In this document: in pieces, positions 29,680 to 38,994 of the stretch | Position numbering within the stretch: the stretch's first letter is position 1 | Layout of the letters: each line of letters starts with the position of its first letter | From: Bacteroidales bacterium | GTDB lineage: Bacteria > Bacteroidota > Bacteroidia > Bacteroidales > VadinHA17 | Direction of reading: 5' to 3' | NCBI GenBank assembly: GCA_003142255.1 | Contig: PLLO01000012.1 | Location: forward strand, 186,001 to 250,000 | Length of the DNA: 64,000 nucleotides | Made by a program: the position numbers and the translations under genes | The notes under the pieces: model-generated | Database searches by the model: none | What the model saw: the letters and a program-made list of their open reading frames with translations, nothing else | Told to the model about the DNA's origin: nothing

Positions 29680-31224
29680 ATGGCTATAAATAAGAAAATC
29701 AAAGAATTACAGGAAAAACGCGAAAAAGTTCTGCTTGGTGGCGGGGAACAGGCAATTGAGAAGCAGAAGGCTCTGGGAAAAAGGACGGCTCGCGAGCGCA
29801 TTATGGCACTGCTCGATGAAAACTCTTTCAATGAGTATGATCTTTTTGTTGAACATGATGCGCGTGACTTTGACATGGCTAAGAAATCACTTCCGAGCGA
29901 CGGGGTGATAATAGGGTCCGGGACCATTTATGGCGCCCCGGTTGCAATTTTTGCGCAAGACTTTACGGTTGCCGGCGGATCTCTCGGCCTCATGCATTCG
30001 CGGAAAATCACAAAAATAATGGACCATGCCCTTGAAATGCGAATACCTCTGATCGGTATTAATGATTCAGGAGGGGCAAGGATCCAGGAAGGAGTTAATT
30101 CTTTGGCAGGTTATGGCGAGATCTTCTTCCGGAATACGATTTCCAGCGGAGTTATTCCGCAGATATCAGTTATCCTTGGACCATGTGCCGGAGGCGCTGT
30201 TTATTCTCCAGCCCTTACAGATTTCGTTTTTGTCGTAGATAAAATTTCCAAGATGTTTATTACGGGTCCCGAGGTAATCAAAACGGTACTCGGCGAGGAG
30301 ATCTCAATGGAAGATCTTGGAGGTGCCAGGGTCCATAGCGAAATTACAGGCAATGCCCATTTCTTCGCTTTAACTGAAGAGGAGTGCTTCGACCAGATCA
30401 AAAGGCTGATAACATTCATTCCATGGAATAACGGACAGAAAGCAATGGCATTTGAACCGAGAGAACCAAAACCGGAATATAATATAAACAAAATTGTTCC
30501 GGAAGACCCGACTCTCCCGTACGATATCAAGGATGTGATCCGTTCAATAGTCGACTTTTCCGATTTCTTTGAGATAATGGAACTTTATGCCAAAAATATC
30601 GTGATAGGCTTCGGAAGGATGGGTGGCAGAACAACGGGATTCGTTGCAAACCAGCCCCTTGAAATGGCGGGAGTTCTTGATGTTGATTCTTCGGATAAAG
30701 CTGCCAGGTTTATTCGATATTGTGATGCATTCAACATTCCAATAATTACCCTGGTGGATCTGCCCGGGTACATGCCCGGTGTCGACCAGGAACATGCCGG
30801 CGTAATCAGGCATGGGGCGAAACTTCTATACGCTTACAGCGAAGCCACTGTACCAAAACTGACAGTTATAATCCGGAAAGCCTATGGCGGAGGATATATT
30901 GCAATGTCATCACGGCATCTCAGGGCCGATTTTGTTTTTGCATGGCCGTCAGCTGAAATAGCTGTTATGGGACCTGAAGGTGCGGCGAATATAATATTCA
31001 GAAAAGAGATCATGTCGTCTGACGATCCTAACGGTACCCGAAAACAGAAAATTGAAGAGTACAAGGAGAAATTTGCAAATCCTTATGTTGCAGCTTCCAG
31101 AGGATATGTAGATGCTGTGATTGAACCTTCTGAGACAAGAAAATTCCTGATGCATTCACTTAATGTATCGGAAAATAAGATAATACAGATGCCTGAAAAG
31201 AAACATGGGCTTCCTCCATTCTGA
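29680..31224 (+). CDS. Acyl-CoA carboxylase carboxyltransferase subunit (propionyl-/methylmalonyl-CoA type)
   Basis: A 514-residue crotonase-fold carboxyltransferase with both halves: N-terminal INDSGGARIQEGVNSLAGYGEIFFRN and GPCAGGAVYSPA, C-terminal VDLPGYMPGVDQEH and RKAYGGGYIAMSS. It moves CO2 between biotin and propionyl-CoA, or removes it from methylmalonyl-CoA (MmdA). No biotin carboxylase or membrane decarboxylase subunit is adjacent, so the direction cannot be fixed. A biotin carrier gene follows 30 bp later, and meaB at 50082 fits the same pathway. Confidence 0.93.
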   Translation: MAINKKIKELQEKREKVLLGGGEQAIEKQKALGKRTARERIMALLDENSFNEYDLFVEHDARDFDMAKKSLPSDGVIIGSGTIYGAPVAIFAQDFTVAGGSLGLMHSRKITKIMDHALEMRIPLIGINDSGGARIQEGVNSLAGYGEIFFRNTISSGVIPQISVILGPCAGGAVYSPALTDFVFVVDKISKMFITGPEVIKTVLGEEISMEDLGGARVHSEITGNAHFFALTEEECFDQIKRLITFIPWNNGQKAMAFEPREPKPEYNINKIVPEDPTLPYDIKDVIRSIVDFSDFFEIMELYAKNIVIGFGRMGGRTTGFVANQPLEMAGVLDVDSSDKAARFIRYCDAFNIPIITLVDLPGYMPGVDQEHAGVIRHGAKLLYAYSEATVPKLTVIIRKAYGGGYIAMSSRHLRADFVFAWPSAEIAVMGPEGAANIIFRKEIMSSDDPNGTRKQKIEEYKEKFANPYVAASRGYVDAVIEPSETRKFLMHSLNVSENKIIQMPEKKHGLPPF

Positions 31225-31254
31225 TTATCGGGAAGACTGAATTAAAGACTGACT

Positions 31255-31572
31255 ATGAAAATAAATGAAAAATTCGGGGTCCTTAATATTGATACAACTC
31301 TGTATAAGACCAGGATCAGCAGCAGGTTTTCGAACAGAATACCTTATAAGCCTGTAGATCCGCACCTGATATTAAGTTTCATTCCCGGAACCGTACTCGA
31401 TATACTTGTGAAACCAGGACAGACTGTAAAGAAAGGAGATGACCTGATGATACTCGATTCCATGAAGATGCAGAACCAGCTCAAATGCAACATAGATGGA
31501 AAGGTAAAATCCATTTTGGTGAGCAAGGGAGACAGGGTATCAAAGGGAATGGTCCTGATTGAAATCGAGTAA
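31255..31572 (+). CDS. Biotin carboxyl carrier protein
   Basis: A 105-residue biotinyl domain protein. The biotin-accepting lysine is K71 in SMKMQNQ. The residue before MKM is Ser where Ala or Val is usual. The mirrored half-domain ending in GDRVSKGMVLIEIE is complete. The first 35 or so residues are a linker of unknown role. It is the likely partner of the carboxyltransferase 30 bp upstream. Confidence 0.9.
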   Translation: MKINEKFGVLNIDTTLYKTRISSRFSNRIPYKPVDPHLILSFIPGTVLDILVKPGQTVKKGDDLMILDSMKMQNQLKCNIDGKVKSILVSKGDRVSKGMVLIEIE

Positions 31573-31575
31573 TTT

Positions 31576-32394
31576 TTACAATACTCCTTCAAATATCACA
31601 TACTCTCTTAGCTTAGCCGGGATCTTCGGCTTTTGTTCGTATATGCCGAATACTGAAGAACCGCTTCCCGACAATGAGCTGTAAATTGCACCAGAACGAT
31701 ACAATTCTTTTTTCATGTCATTTATAACAGGGTAGATCTTGAAGGCATATTCTTCGAAGTCATTCTTTATATTCTTTTTCCAGTCGTCAGCCGGCAGCCT
31801 GATCAATTTTTCAAGCGGAGCTTCCGGTTTTGCAGGATGGCAATTGATGTAAGCTTCTTTTGTACTTATGCTGACCCCGGGGTTCAGGATAGCTATGAAA
31901 AATCCATCCAGGAAAGGATTTGCAGGCTGAAGAATCTCACCCCGGCCGGTTGCAAAGGAGGGAACAGGATCAATAAAAAACGGGCAGTCGCTTCCAAGGT
32001 CGAGGGCCAGGCTGCGCATCTCCTGGTCATTCATTGAAAGGCCAAAATACTTATTAATGGCTTTAATCGCCGATGCTGCATCGGATGATCCTCCTCCAAG
32101 TCCGGCTCCTGAAGGTATAGCCTTATGAAGATGTATCTTAAGATAGGGTATTGAGAAATCCTTTCGCAGTCGCTGGAGGGCTTTGATTATAATGTTATTC
32201 TCATGGCGGGGAACAATCTTAAGTCCGGTGACTACAAGCTCATCAACTTCAGCTTTTCCCTTAAACATGACAAACTCGAGAGCATCCGCAAGGTTCACTG
32301 GATAGAAAATAGTTTCAATATCATGATAGCCGTCAGGACGCTTCTCTGTAATCCTTAATCCGAAATTGATCTTTGCCTTTGGGAAAGTGATCAT
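31576..32394 (-). CDS. ispE: 4-diphosphocytidyl-2-C-methyl-D-erythritol kinase
   Basis: A 272-residue GHMP kinase of the MEP isoprenoid pathway. The start is typical (FPKAKINFGLRI), with RPDGYHDIETIF at 19-30. The ATP loop PSGAGLGGGSSDAAS is at 94-108, and a C-terminal SLSGSGSSVFGIY motif is present. It converges on the biotin carrier gene with only 3 bp between stops. Confidence 0.95.
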   Translation of the reverse strand: MITFPKAKINFGLRITEKRPDGYHDIETIFYPVNLADALEFVMFKGKAEVDELVVTGLKIVPRHENNIIIKALQRLRKDFSIPYLKIHLHKAIPSGAGLGGGSSDAASAIKAINKYFGLSMNDQEMRSLALDLGSDCPFFIDPVPSFATGRGEILQPANPFLDGFFIAILNPGVSISTKEAYINCHPAKPEAPLEKLIRLPADDWKKNIKNDFEEYAFKIYPVINDMKKELYRSGAIYSSLSGSGSSVFGIYEQKPKIPAKLREYVIFEGVL

Positions 32395-32410
32395 AATCCG
32401 ATATTTGTTG

Positions 32411-32443
32411 TAAAAATACCATTAGGTTTTGGATTTGTCGCAA
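32411..32443 (-). promoter_or_regulatory. Promoter for ispE
   Basis: On the minus strand TTG (32443-32441), a 22-bp spacer and TATTTTTA (32418-32411) match the Bacteroidota consensus at all but one position. It lies 17 bp before the ispE ATG. Confidence 0.5.
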
Positions 32444-32534
32444 CCCTTCTTTGTTTTAGCTTTTCAACAAGTTTTTAACACTCTCTGTTTGTAATAAAAA
32501 ATGGGTATTCCGGGTTATTGAGCATGGTTATTAA

Positions 32535-32542
32535 TAACTTTG
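32535..32542 (+). promoter_or_regulatory. Possible -7 element for dnaB
   Basis: TAACTTTG matches TAnnTTTG exactly, 62 bp before the dnaB ATG. The -33 region is not convincing. The 210-bp gap between ispE and dnaB holds nothing else I can support. Confidence 0.4.
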
Positions 32543-32604
32543 AATTTGCCAGAAAAAAATTAAATAATTCCTTTAAAACATTGTAAATCAATAACATAAT
32601 ATAA

Positions 32605-34125
32605 ATGGCTAAACAATTTAAGCAGGGAAGACCTGCCGTAACAGTTTTACCTGATTTTGGAAAAGTTCCTCCACAGGCTTTAGATATGGAGGAGGCAGTT
32701 CTTGGTGCTATCATGCTTGAAAAAGAGGCCGTAATAACTGTTCTCGACATACTTAAGCCGGAAAGTTTCTATAAAGATGCCCACAGAAAAATATTTAAAG
32801 CCATTTTAGATCTTAATTTACGGGAGCACCCGGTTGACCTCTATACTGTAACTGAGGAACTTCGGGCTCACCAGGAGCTGGAGAGTGTTGGTGGTCCGGT
32901 CTATCTTACCCAGCTCACTTCAAAGGTTGTAAGTGCTGCCAATGTCGACTATCACTCAAGGATAGTTGCACAGAAATATATTCAGAGGGAGCTGATACGT
33001 GTTTCATCCGAGATCCAGACCAGATCATTTGACGATACATATGATGTAACGGAGCTTCTTGATTATTCAGAAAACGAGCTTTTCCAGATAGCTGAAGGAA
33101 ATATAAAACGTGAAGTATCTCCGATAAATGTTGTTATCAAGGAGGCTATTGCTGAGATTGAAAAAGCAGGAAAGAGAGAAGATGCTCTTGTTGGCACTCC
33201 TTCGGGGTTTACAAAACTTGACAGGCTGACATCGGGATGGCAGAAATCGGAACTTATTATTATTGCCGCACGTCCATCCATGGGTAAGACTGCCTTCGCA
33301 CTTACCATGGCCAGGAATATGGCAATCGACCATGGGAAAAACGTTGCAATCTTCTCATGTGAAATGTCGTCAATTCAGCTTGCTAACAGGCTTATCATAG
33401 CTGAGACAGATATTCCCGGAGACAAGATCAAAAACGGACGGCTTTCCGAAGAAGAGTGGAAGCAGCTTGACACCAGGATCAAAAGACTTGTACAGGCACC
33501 TATTTATATCGACGATACACCAGCAATCTCGATCTTTGAACTGAGGGCCAAATGCCGCCGGCTCATGGCGCAGCATAAACTGGATATTGTCATCGTCGAC
33601 TATCTTCAGCTGATGTCAGGACCAGATAATGCAGGCAGCCGTGAACAGGAGGTGAGCAATATTTCAAGGTCGTTAAAGAGTATCGCCAAGGAACTCAACG
33701 TACCGATAATAGCTCTTTCACAGCTGAACAGGTCGGTTGAGATGCGAGGCGGTACCAAGCGTCCTCTCCTTTCCGATCTTCGAGAATCAGGCGCTATAGA
33801 GCAGGATGCCGATATGGTTGTATTTATTCACCGCCAGGAAAAATTCGGTATTACAGCCTTTGAAGACGGATCATCATCAAAGGGTATAGCCGAAATCATT
33901 CTGGCAAAGAACCGTAACGGACCCGTTGACGATGTACGGTTAAAGTTCCGTGAAGAGAAAGCACAGTTTGTCGATATTGATGAGTTTGATATGGATGCAG
34001 ATACAGAACCCGGAGGGGCACAGAGTATCACTCTCGGATCAAAGATGAACCACGATCATTTCAGGAATCTTGGCGGAGGATTCGATAACGAATCTGATAT
34101 TCACGATGAGCCTCCGTTTGCTTAA
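32605..34125 (+). CDS. dnaB: Replicative DNA helicase
   Basis: A 506-residue hexameric helicase. The N-terminal DnaB domain (about 20-130) starts with PPQALDMEEAVLGAIM. The RecA-like ATPase domain has Walker A ARPSMGKTAFA (K228), IVIVDYLQLMSG as Walker B, and SQLNRSVEMRGGTKRPLLSDLRESGAIEQDAD. No intein is present. The acidic C-terminal tail (about 460-506) is family-variable. Confidence 0.97.
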   Translation: MAKQFKQGRPAVTVLPDFGKVPPQALDMEEAVLGAIMLEKEAVITVLDILKPESFYKDAHRKIFKAILDLNLREHPVDLYTVTEELRAHQELESVGGPVYLTQLTSKVVSAANVDYHSRIVAQKYIQRELIRVSSEIQTRSFDDTYDVTELLDYSENELFQIAEGNIKREVSPINVVIKEAIAEIEKAGKREDALVGTPSGFTKLDRLTSGWQKSELIIIAARPSMGKTAFALTMARNMAIDHGKNVAIFSCEMSSIQLANRLIIAETDIPGDKIKNGRLSEEEWKQLDTRIKRLVQAPIYIDDTPAISIFELRAKCRRLMAQHKLDIVIVDYLQLMSGPDNAGSREQEVSNISRSLKSIAKELNVPIIALSQLNRSVEMRGGTKRPLLSDLRESGAIEQDADMVVFIHRQEKFGITAFEDGSSSKGIAEIILAKNRNGPVDDVRLKFREEKAQFVDIDEFDMDADTEPGGAQSITLGSKMNHDHFRNLGGGFDNESDIHDEPPFA

Positions 34126-34131
34126 TATAAT

Positions 34132-34170
34132 AAACCGCAAGATCAGAAACTGCTGATATTGCGGTTTTTT
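34132..34170 (+). terminator. Terminator of dnaB
   Basis: Arms AACCGCAAGATCAG and CTGATATTGCGGTT pair with one mismatch around a 6-base loop, followed by a T run. It also reads A-rich on the other strand and may serve the convergent DUF5686 gene. Confidence 0.85.
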
Positions 34171-34192
34171 GTTGCGGATAAAGCTCCTGCAA

Positions 34193-36880
34193 TCAACGAC
34201 CGATTTTCAATACTAATCTTGCCCCGATACTCCTGTACTTCAGGTTATCAAAACCTATATATACTCCGACTTCACCGAGAAGTAATAGCTGGGTGATACT
34301 GTAACCTATTTCTGTATAATGGCTATGATATCTTGTTCCAAGGTATGAAAGGCTTAAATTCTCTCGGGCGAGAGTCTTGCTGAAACCCGGTATGTACTTC
34401 AGCAGGAGATAAGGAGTGCTGTAATTAACATTCACCTCACCAAAGAATTCAGGTGTAGCCATTGAATAATATGCAGGCAACCTGAAAGCATTATAATAAT
34501 TATCAAGAAGAACAGGAAGAGGCTGCGCATTGAAGTGAACAAAATCATACCAGTTAATATACCTGTTATTAAGGAATCCTCCGCTGACGATCCTCCACCT
34601 GAAATTGCCGGCAAGCCCTATATTACGATATCTTGAGATATCAGCCATGATGAGGTCAAAATCCTTGTATTTGTCCGTCAGTTCTGAAAATTCGTTGATT
34701 CCATGTTTCCAGGTCAGGCCGAAAGTAGGCCAGTCGGAACCTCTGTTTACTTTGGCCTTGTTATAGATACTGTATCGCTGCCGGGGAGTAAATGTAACAT
34801 TTGTTACAAATTCAAAATGCTTCTGGTCCCGCAATGCATTGATCGGATTCGATCCCGCAGCCAGATATTCGTTTTCCGGGATATTTAAACTATATGTTTT
34901 TGATGATCTGATTAAAGAGAAGGTAGTCGTGTTTGAAAGAACATTCCTGTTTTCATATTCGGCAGAAACCTGAATCCTGAGCCCGTTGACTATCTCAGTC
35001 CTGTAACCTGCTGATAGATAAGCCGACTGATAAAGCTTTAGATAGTTTTCCTTAAAGAACAGGGATGAGATTGAATTTAAAAATGGGTTTATCGAGCCTC
35101 CGTCAGAAATGTCGCTGCTGGTGTTTCCTGACCTGAAGAAGAGCTGACTCTGTTTCATTCCTTTAAAGCTGTAGACCCCATTCATTTTCCACATCAGCTT
35201 TTCGCGGCTGAAAGCCCATCTGGCCTCAGGCGCAATAACAATTACCTTGCCGTTTTTCCAGCGTTTTGTTATCCTTAAATCAGTTCCATAGTTAAAGCCG
35301 TCAACCGTATTGAAACTAAGGGTTTTCAGATTAACAAGTCCTCCGAAATTAAAGCTTACCCCGGTAGTATCGGACCAGGTATGCCCCGAAACAATATTTC
35401 CAGCCATTTTTAAGAATTTGCTTTTCTTCTTCTGCTGTGGTTTTGGCAGAGAGTCGCTTTTGATCACCTGCAGCGTAGCCTCCTTCTTTATGCTGTCGCG
35501 TCTTATAATGCTCTGCATTTCCATATCAGTCAGAGGTATCGGCCTTATCTCAGCCCAGTAAACACTGTCTTTTTTCCCGGCGTCTTTTTCTATGGTATTA
35601 GTGGTGTTATTCCTGATCTCAAGGTTGTTCTTTACGCTGTCAGGCAGACTCTCTTTCGATTCCTTTTCCATCAGCTTTGCAAGCTTAATCATATCAGCGT
35701 TTTTCATCTCCCCCTTATTCAGAATCTCCTGAATCTTCTGCTGATTCTTTGAAACCAGAGCTTCTGCTGGTGCAGAAACCTTATTTGATGAATAATAGTT
35801 TGCCGTTACAGATTCAGGCTTATGCAATGATTCATTTGGAGTTACATCGAGGTACCTTATTGAACTGCTGTAGCCGACTTCAGCTTTTAAGCCTAAAATG
35901 CTGGCTTCAATTTCAAATGTGTGCGTCACTGGCATCCATATTTCATCTTTCACCGGAACATATAATTGTTTGATGCCTATTTTCCCAACGATGTTATTTA
36001 ATGTAAAATCGAGACTTTGAATACACCACAGATCTTCGATGATGTATATGGTTCCTTCAAACAATTCCTGGCTCTTGATCTTTGGGATAACCTGTATTTT
36101 ATTGATGGAATTGTCGCCCTGGAGTGTCGCTCCAAGGTATTTGAACCTGTAGTACGAAAATGCCTGGGGCGAAAGAGGGGATATGGCAACACCCATGGGC
36201 TTGGGTGAGTAAAAACTTGCATCTATCAGATCCATCGGGGAGACTTCTTTATCAGTACTGGGAAACGTGCTATTGAATGAAACCACTTTTTTGACATATG
36301 TATCGGGAGAAGTAAATTCAACTTCGTTGTAGGATTCCATTACATATACATCTCCTTCCCTGACCTTTATATTCTCGTTACCCTCTTCCTTCGCAGCTTT
36401 TTTGATCAATGACTTTATAAGTGCGGGAATCTTTTGAATTACCATACTTCCTTTAAGGTAGACCTCAGATTTATAATGTTTTACGCAGTTAAGGTAATAT
36501 GGCGCCATTCCGATCGCCTTTCTCATGATTCCATATGCCGGATCTTCGCCGGTGGCTGTTATCCTTACTTCCGGGATCTGGTAATACTGCATCTGAAGAG
36601 TCACATCCCTCCTGACATCCTTACCGGAAACTGTTACATTGAAATACTGAGGTGCAAAACCCATGCACTGGTAAGTGACTATATATTGTCCTGCCGGTAG
36701 CTTTAATTCATAATCTCCCATTGCATTGGCAGCAGTTCCCTGGCGCAGTTCCTGAATGTAGATGGTGGAGAAAGGAACAGGATTCCCGGATGCATTTGAG
36801 ATTTTTCCCTTTAGCACCTGGGCACTTACAAGCAAACTGGTTAAGAGTAATATAGTAACGGATGAAATAGCACGTTTCAT
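34193..36880 (-). CDS. DUF5686 outer-membrane protein with carboxypeptidase-like regulatory domain
   Basis: An 895-residue protein with a signal peptide (cleavage after LLVSAQ). An N-terminal CarboxypepD_reg-like beta sandwich (about 22-108) carries LKGKISNASGNPVPFSTIYI. A DUF5686 region follows, with IMRKAIGMAPYYLNCVKHYKSEVYLKGS, and a long C-terminal beta-barrel ends in IGARLVLKIGR. The family is abundant in Bacteroidota and its role is not established; surface nutrient handling or envelope assembly are possibilities. A charged insert rich in Lys and Asp (about 395-500) separates the plug-like part from the barrel. Confidence 0.87.
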   Translation of the reverse strand: MKRAISSVTILLLTSLLVSAQVLKGKISNASGNPVPFSTIYIQELRQGTAANAMGDYELKLPAGQYIVTYQCMGFAPQYFNVTVSGKDVRRDVTLQMQYYQIPEVRITATGEDPAYGIMRKAIGMAPYYLNCVKHYKSEVYLKGSMVIQKIPALIKSLIKKAAKEEGNENIKVREGDVYVMESYNEVEFTSPDTYVKKVVSFNSTFPSTDKEVSPMDLIDASFYSPKPMGVAISPLSPQAFSYYRFKYLGATLQGDNSINKIQVIPKIKSQELFEGTIYIIEDLWCIQSLDFTLNNIVGKIGIKQLYVPVKDEIWMPVTHTFEIEASILGLKAEVGYSSSIRYLDVTPNESLHKPESVTANYYSSNKVSAPAEALVSKNQQKIQEILNKGEMKNADMIKLAKLMEKESKESLPDSVKNNLEIRNNTTNTIEKDAGKKDSVYWAEIRPIPLTDMEMQSIIRRDSIKKEATLQVIKSDSLPKPQQKKKSKFLKMAGNIVSGHTWSDTTGVSFNFGGLVNLKTLSFNTVDGFNYGTDLRITKRWKNGKVIVIAPEARWAFSREKLMWKMNGVYSFKGMKQSQLFFRSGNTSSDISDGGSINPFLNSISSLFFKENYLKLYQSAYLSAGYRTEIVNGLRIQVSAEYENRNVLSNTTTFSLIRSSKTYSLNIPENEYLAAGSNPINALRDQKHFEFVTNVTFTPRQRYSIYNKAKVNRGSDWPTFGLTWKHGINEFSELTDKYKDFDLIMADISRYRNIGLAGNFRWRIVSGGFLNNRYINWYDFVHFNAQPLPVLLDNYYNAFRLPAYYSMATPEFFGEVNVNYSTPYLLLKYIPGFSKTLARENLSLSYLGTRYHSHYTEIGYSITQLLLLGEVGVYIGFDNLKYRSIGARLVLKIGR

Positions 36881-36916
36881 AGCGGAAATAATTGCAGGTA
36901 TGGTAAATATAGAAAA

Positions 36917-37591
36917 TTATTCCTTTTTCCCTGCGACAACGATCACAATTTCTCCTTTGGGTGGTTTGTTTTTATAATGCTCCGAAAGAAATGCCAGTGT
37001 CCCTCTTATGTTTTCTTCGTAGATCTTGCTCAATTCCCTTGAGACCGATGCTTTCCTGTCAGCTCCGAAGTGTTCTGCCATCTCATCAAGGGTCCTTATG
37101 AGCCTGTAGGGTGATTCATAGAAAACCATTGTTCTGGTCTCCTCTTCAAGGGCAGTCAGTTTCTTGGTCCGGCCTTTTTTCGGAGGAAGAAATCCCTCGA
37201 AGCAGAACCTGTCGCACGGGAGCCCTGAATTAACGAGGGCAGGGATTAGTGCGGTAGGACCCGGAAGCGTCTCGACAGGAATTCCTTTTTCAATGCAGCT
37301 CCTTACAAGCAGGAATCCGGGATCTGAAATGCCGGGGGTTCCTGCATCAGAAACCAGTGCAACAGTTGTACCCGACTCAATCCTTGAGCAGATGGCTTCA
37401 ACGTTCTTGTGTTCGTTGAACATATGATGCGACTGAAGAGGGGTCCTGATATTATAATGGCTGAGCAGCTTGCCAGCCTGTCGTGTATCTTCAGCAAGTA
37501 TAAGGCCAACACTTCCGAGCACTTCTACAGCACGGTAGGTAATATCTCTGAGATTACCTATCGGAGTAGGGACCAGATACAGCTTACTCAT
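36917..37591 (-). CDS. rsmI: 16S rRNA (cytidine-1402-2'-O)-methyltransferase
   Basis: A 224-residue tetrapyrrole-methylase-fold enzyme with a start LYLVPTPIGNLRDITYRA, ILAEDTRQAGKLLSHYNI, LVSDAGTPGISDPGFLLV and LPGPTALIPALVNSGL. The C-terminal SRELSKIYEENIRGTL is also diagnostic. It 2'-O-methylates C1402 in 16S rRNA. Its start overlaps the upstream unknown gene by 8 bp. Confidence 0.95.
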   Translation of the reverse strand: MSKLYLVPTPIGNLRDITYRAVEVLGSVGLILAEDTRQAGKLLSHYNIRTPLQSHHMFNEHKNVEAICSRIESGTTVALVSDAGTPGISDPGFLLVRSCIEKGIPVETLPGPTALIPALVNSGLPCDRFCFEGFLPPKKGRTKKLTALEEETRTMVFYESPYRLIRTLDEMAEHFGADRKASVSRELSKIYEENIRGTLAFLSEHYKNKPPKGEIVIVVAGKKE

Positions 37592-38255
37592 CTTCCGGAA
37601 ATTTACGTTTTACAAGGTCGAGGAGCTGAATTGCAGCAAAAGATTCAGTGTTTTCGCCGGTATAGCTCATAATTATTGCTTTAGCATCGGCAAAATATGC
37701 AGTTTCATCAAGCTTTGTTATTGCCTGGTTATAAGCTTCCGGATTCCCGTTAAAGAGCTCCCTTATGAAGAGAAACTTGTCATTGACCCCTATTGCATCA
37801 GAGAGTTTTGTGATTGGCTTTAGCTTTATTGAACCATGAAGATCATTGTCATCCTTCAGGCTGCCAAGCTGATCATTAAGAGTATCAGACTGGCTGATGA
37901 ATTTATCGGCAATGATTGAAGGTTCTGTATTTTTGGCCGAAGCAGGAGCAGAGGCATCAATATTTCTCACAGTCTGAGCGAGCGAAGCAGGTGATTCAGC
38001 AATTCTGTTGATTACTTCGACAGGATCCGTCAAATCGACTGGCTTTACCGGAATGGATTCCTTCTTTTCAGCACTCTTTAATGGCACCTGCACTTTTTTA
38101 AGAAGCGAAATTACTTCTGATGCACTTTTACACTTCGATTTGGCCAGTTCAATCTGGAGAAGTGGCACATCAGGATAATTCTTAAAATCATCAATGATTT
38201 CCCTTGCTTCATCAAGGTCTTTAATAATTAAATCAACAGTTGAGTTGAAATCCAT
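37584..38255 (-). CDS. Conserved protein of unknown function
   Basis: A 223-residue soluble protein with no signal peptide or membrane helix; I do not recognise a characterised family. The N-terminal third is helical (DLIIKDLDEAREIIDDFKNYP) and the middle (about 80-145) is low complexity, rich in Ser, Ala and Pro. The C-terminal 70 residues look conserved and helical (KLSDAIGVNDKFLFIRELFNGNPEAYNQAITKLD). The overlap with rsmI suggests coupled expression. The layout, with a disordered linker between two helical parts, would suit an adaptor protein, but this is a guess. Confidence 0.7.
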   Translation of the reverse strand: MDFNSTVDLIIKDLDEAREIIDDFKNYPDVPLLQIELAKSKCKSASEVISLLKKVQVPLKSAEKKESIPVKPVDLTDPVEVINRIAESPASLAQTVRNIDASAPASAKNTEPSIIADKFISQSDTLNDQLGSLKDDNDLHGSIKLKPITKLSDAIGVNDKFLFIRELFNGNPEAYNQAITKLDETAYFADAKAIIMSYTGENTESFAAIQLLDLVKRKFPEDE

Positions 38256-38296
38256 ACCTTTTGATGTTAATAAAACAAACCAATTTTCTTATTTTG

Positions 38297-38304
38297 CAAA
38301 AGTA
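38297..38304 (-). promoter_or_regulatory. Possible -7 element for the unknown gene and rsmI
   Basis: On the minus strand this reads TACTTTTG, an exact TAnnTTTG match, 41 bp before the start of the unknown gene. The -33 spacing is poor. Confidence 0.35.
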
Positions 38305-38371
38305 AATATTATTCCACAAGTCATAACGGAATAATCATGCTAATTGGTACCCGAAAACGAGATAATTGCAG

Positions 38372-38956
38372 ATGGATTTTCTGGAAAATTCAGTGAGATC
38401 GACCGGTAAGCGCGGTTCGATTGAGGTAATTACAGGTTCAATGTTCTCCGGTAAAACGGAAGAGTTGATAAGAAGGCTACGGCGGGCTCAGTTCGCCGGA
38501 CTGAAAGTTGAAATATTCAAGCCTTCGCTGGATAAAAGGTATTCCGATATCCGCGTTGTCTCTCACGATGAAAAATCTATAGTCTCGACACCTGTTGATA
38601 ACGCTGCGGCAATTTTGCTCCTGGCGGGCGATGTGGATGTAATCGGCGTTGATGAAGCCCAGTTTTTTGATAATTCGATCGTCGAAGTGTGCAACAAGCT
38701 GGCTGATAGAGGAATAAGGGTTATAGCTACGGGACTCGACATGGATTTCATGGGAAATCCTTTCGGACCGATTCCTGCGCTTCTTTCGATTGCCGAATAC
38801 GTCACAAAGTTACATGCGATATGCATGAGATGCGGAAATCTTGCCCAGTATTCATTCAGAAAATCTGATGAGGATCAGGTTGTAGTTCTGGGTGAAAAAG
38901 ACAAATATGAACCTTTATGCAGGAGCTGCTATAACGAAGCTCTAAAGAAATATTAG
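38372..38956 (+). CDS. tdk: Thymidine kinase
   Basis: A 194-residue type II thymidine kinase of the salvage pathway. It has P-loop [12 protein letters not shown], Walker B-like [13 protein letters not shown] with the catalytic Glu, and a zinc-binding lasso region with CMRCG and CRSC. The ATG at 38372 was chosen over an in-frame TTG at 38366. murF-alr follows 38 bp downstream but has its own promoter-like box. Confidence 0.95.
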   Translation: MDFLENSVRSTGKRGSIEVITGSMFSGKTEELIRRLRRAQFAGLKVEIFKPSLDKRYSDIRVVSHDEKSIVSTPVDNAAAILLLAGDVDVIGVDEAQFFDNSIVEVCNKLADRGIRVIATGLDMDFMGNPFGPIPALLSIAEYVTKLHAICMRCGNLAQYSFRKSDEDQVVVLGEKDKYEPLCRSCYNEALKKY

Positions 38957-38957
38957 C

Positions 38958-38965
38958 TATTTTTG
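38958..38965 (+). promoter_or_regulatory. -7 element for murF-alr
   Basis: TATTTTTG is an exact TAnnTTTG match. It would place the transcript start near 38970, leaving only about 4 bases before the TTG at 38974 but about 25 before the TTG at 38995. Confidence 0.45.
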
Positions 38966-38994
38966 AACGGCTCTTGATCAAAATTCAACTTTTC

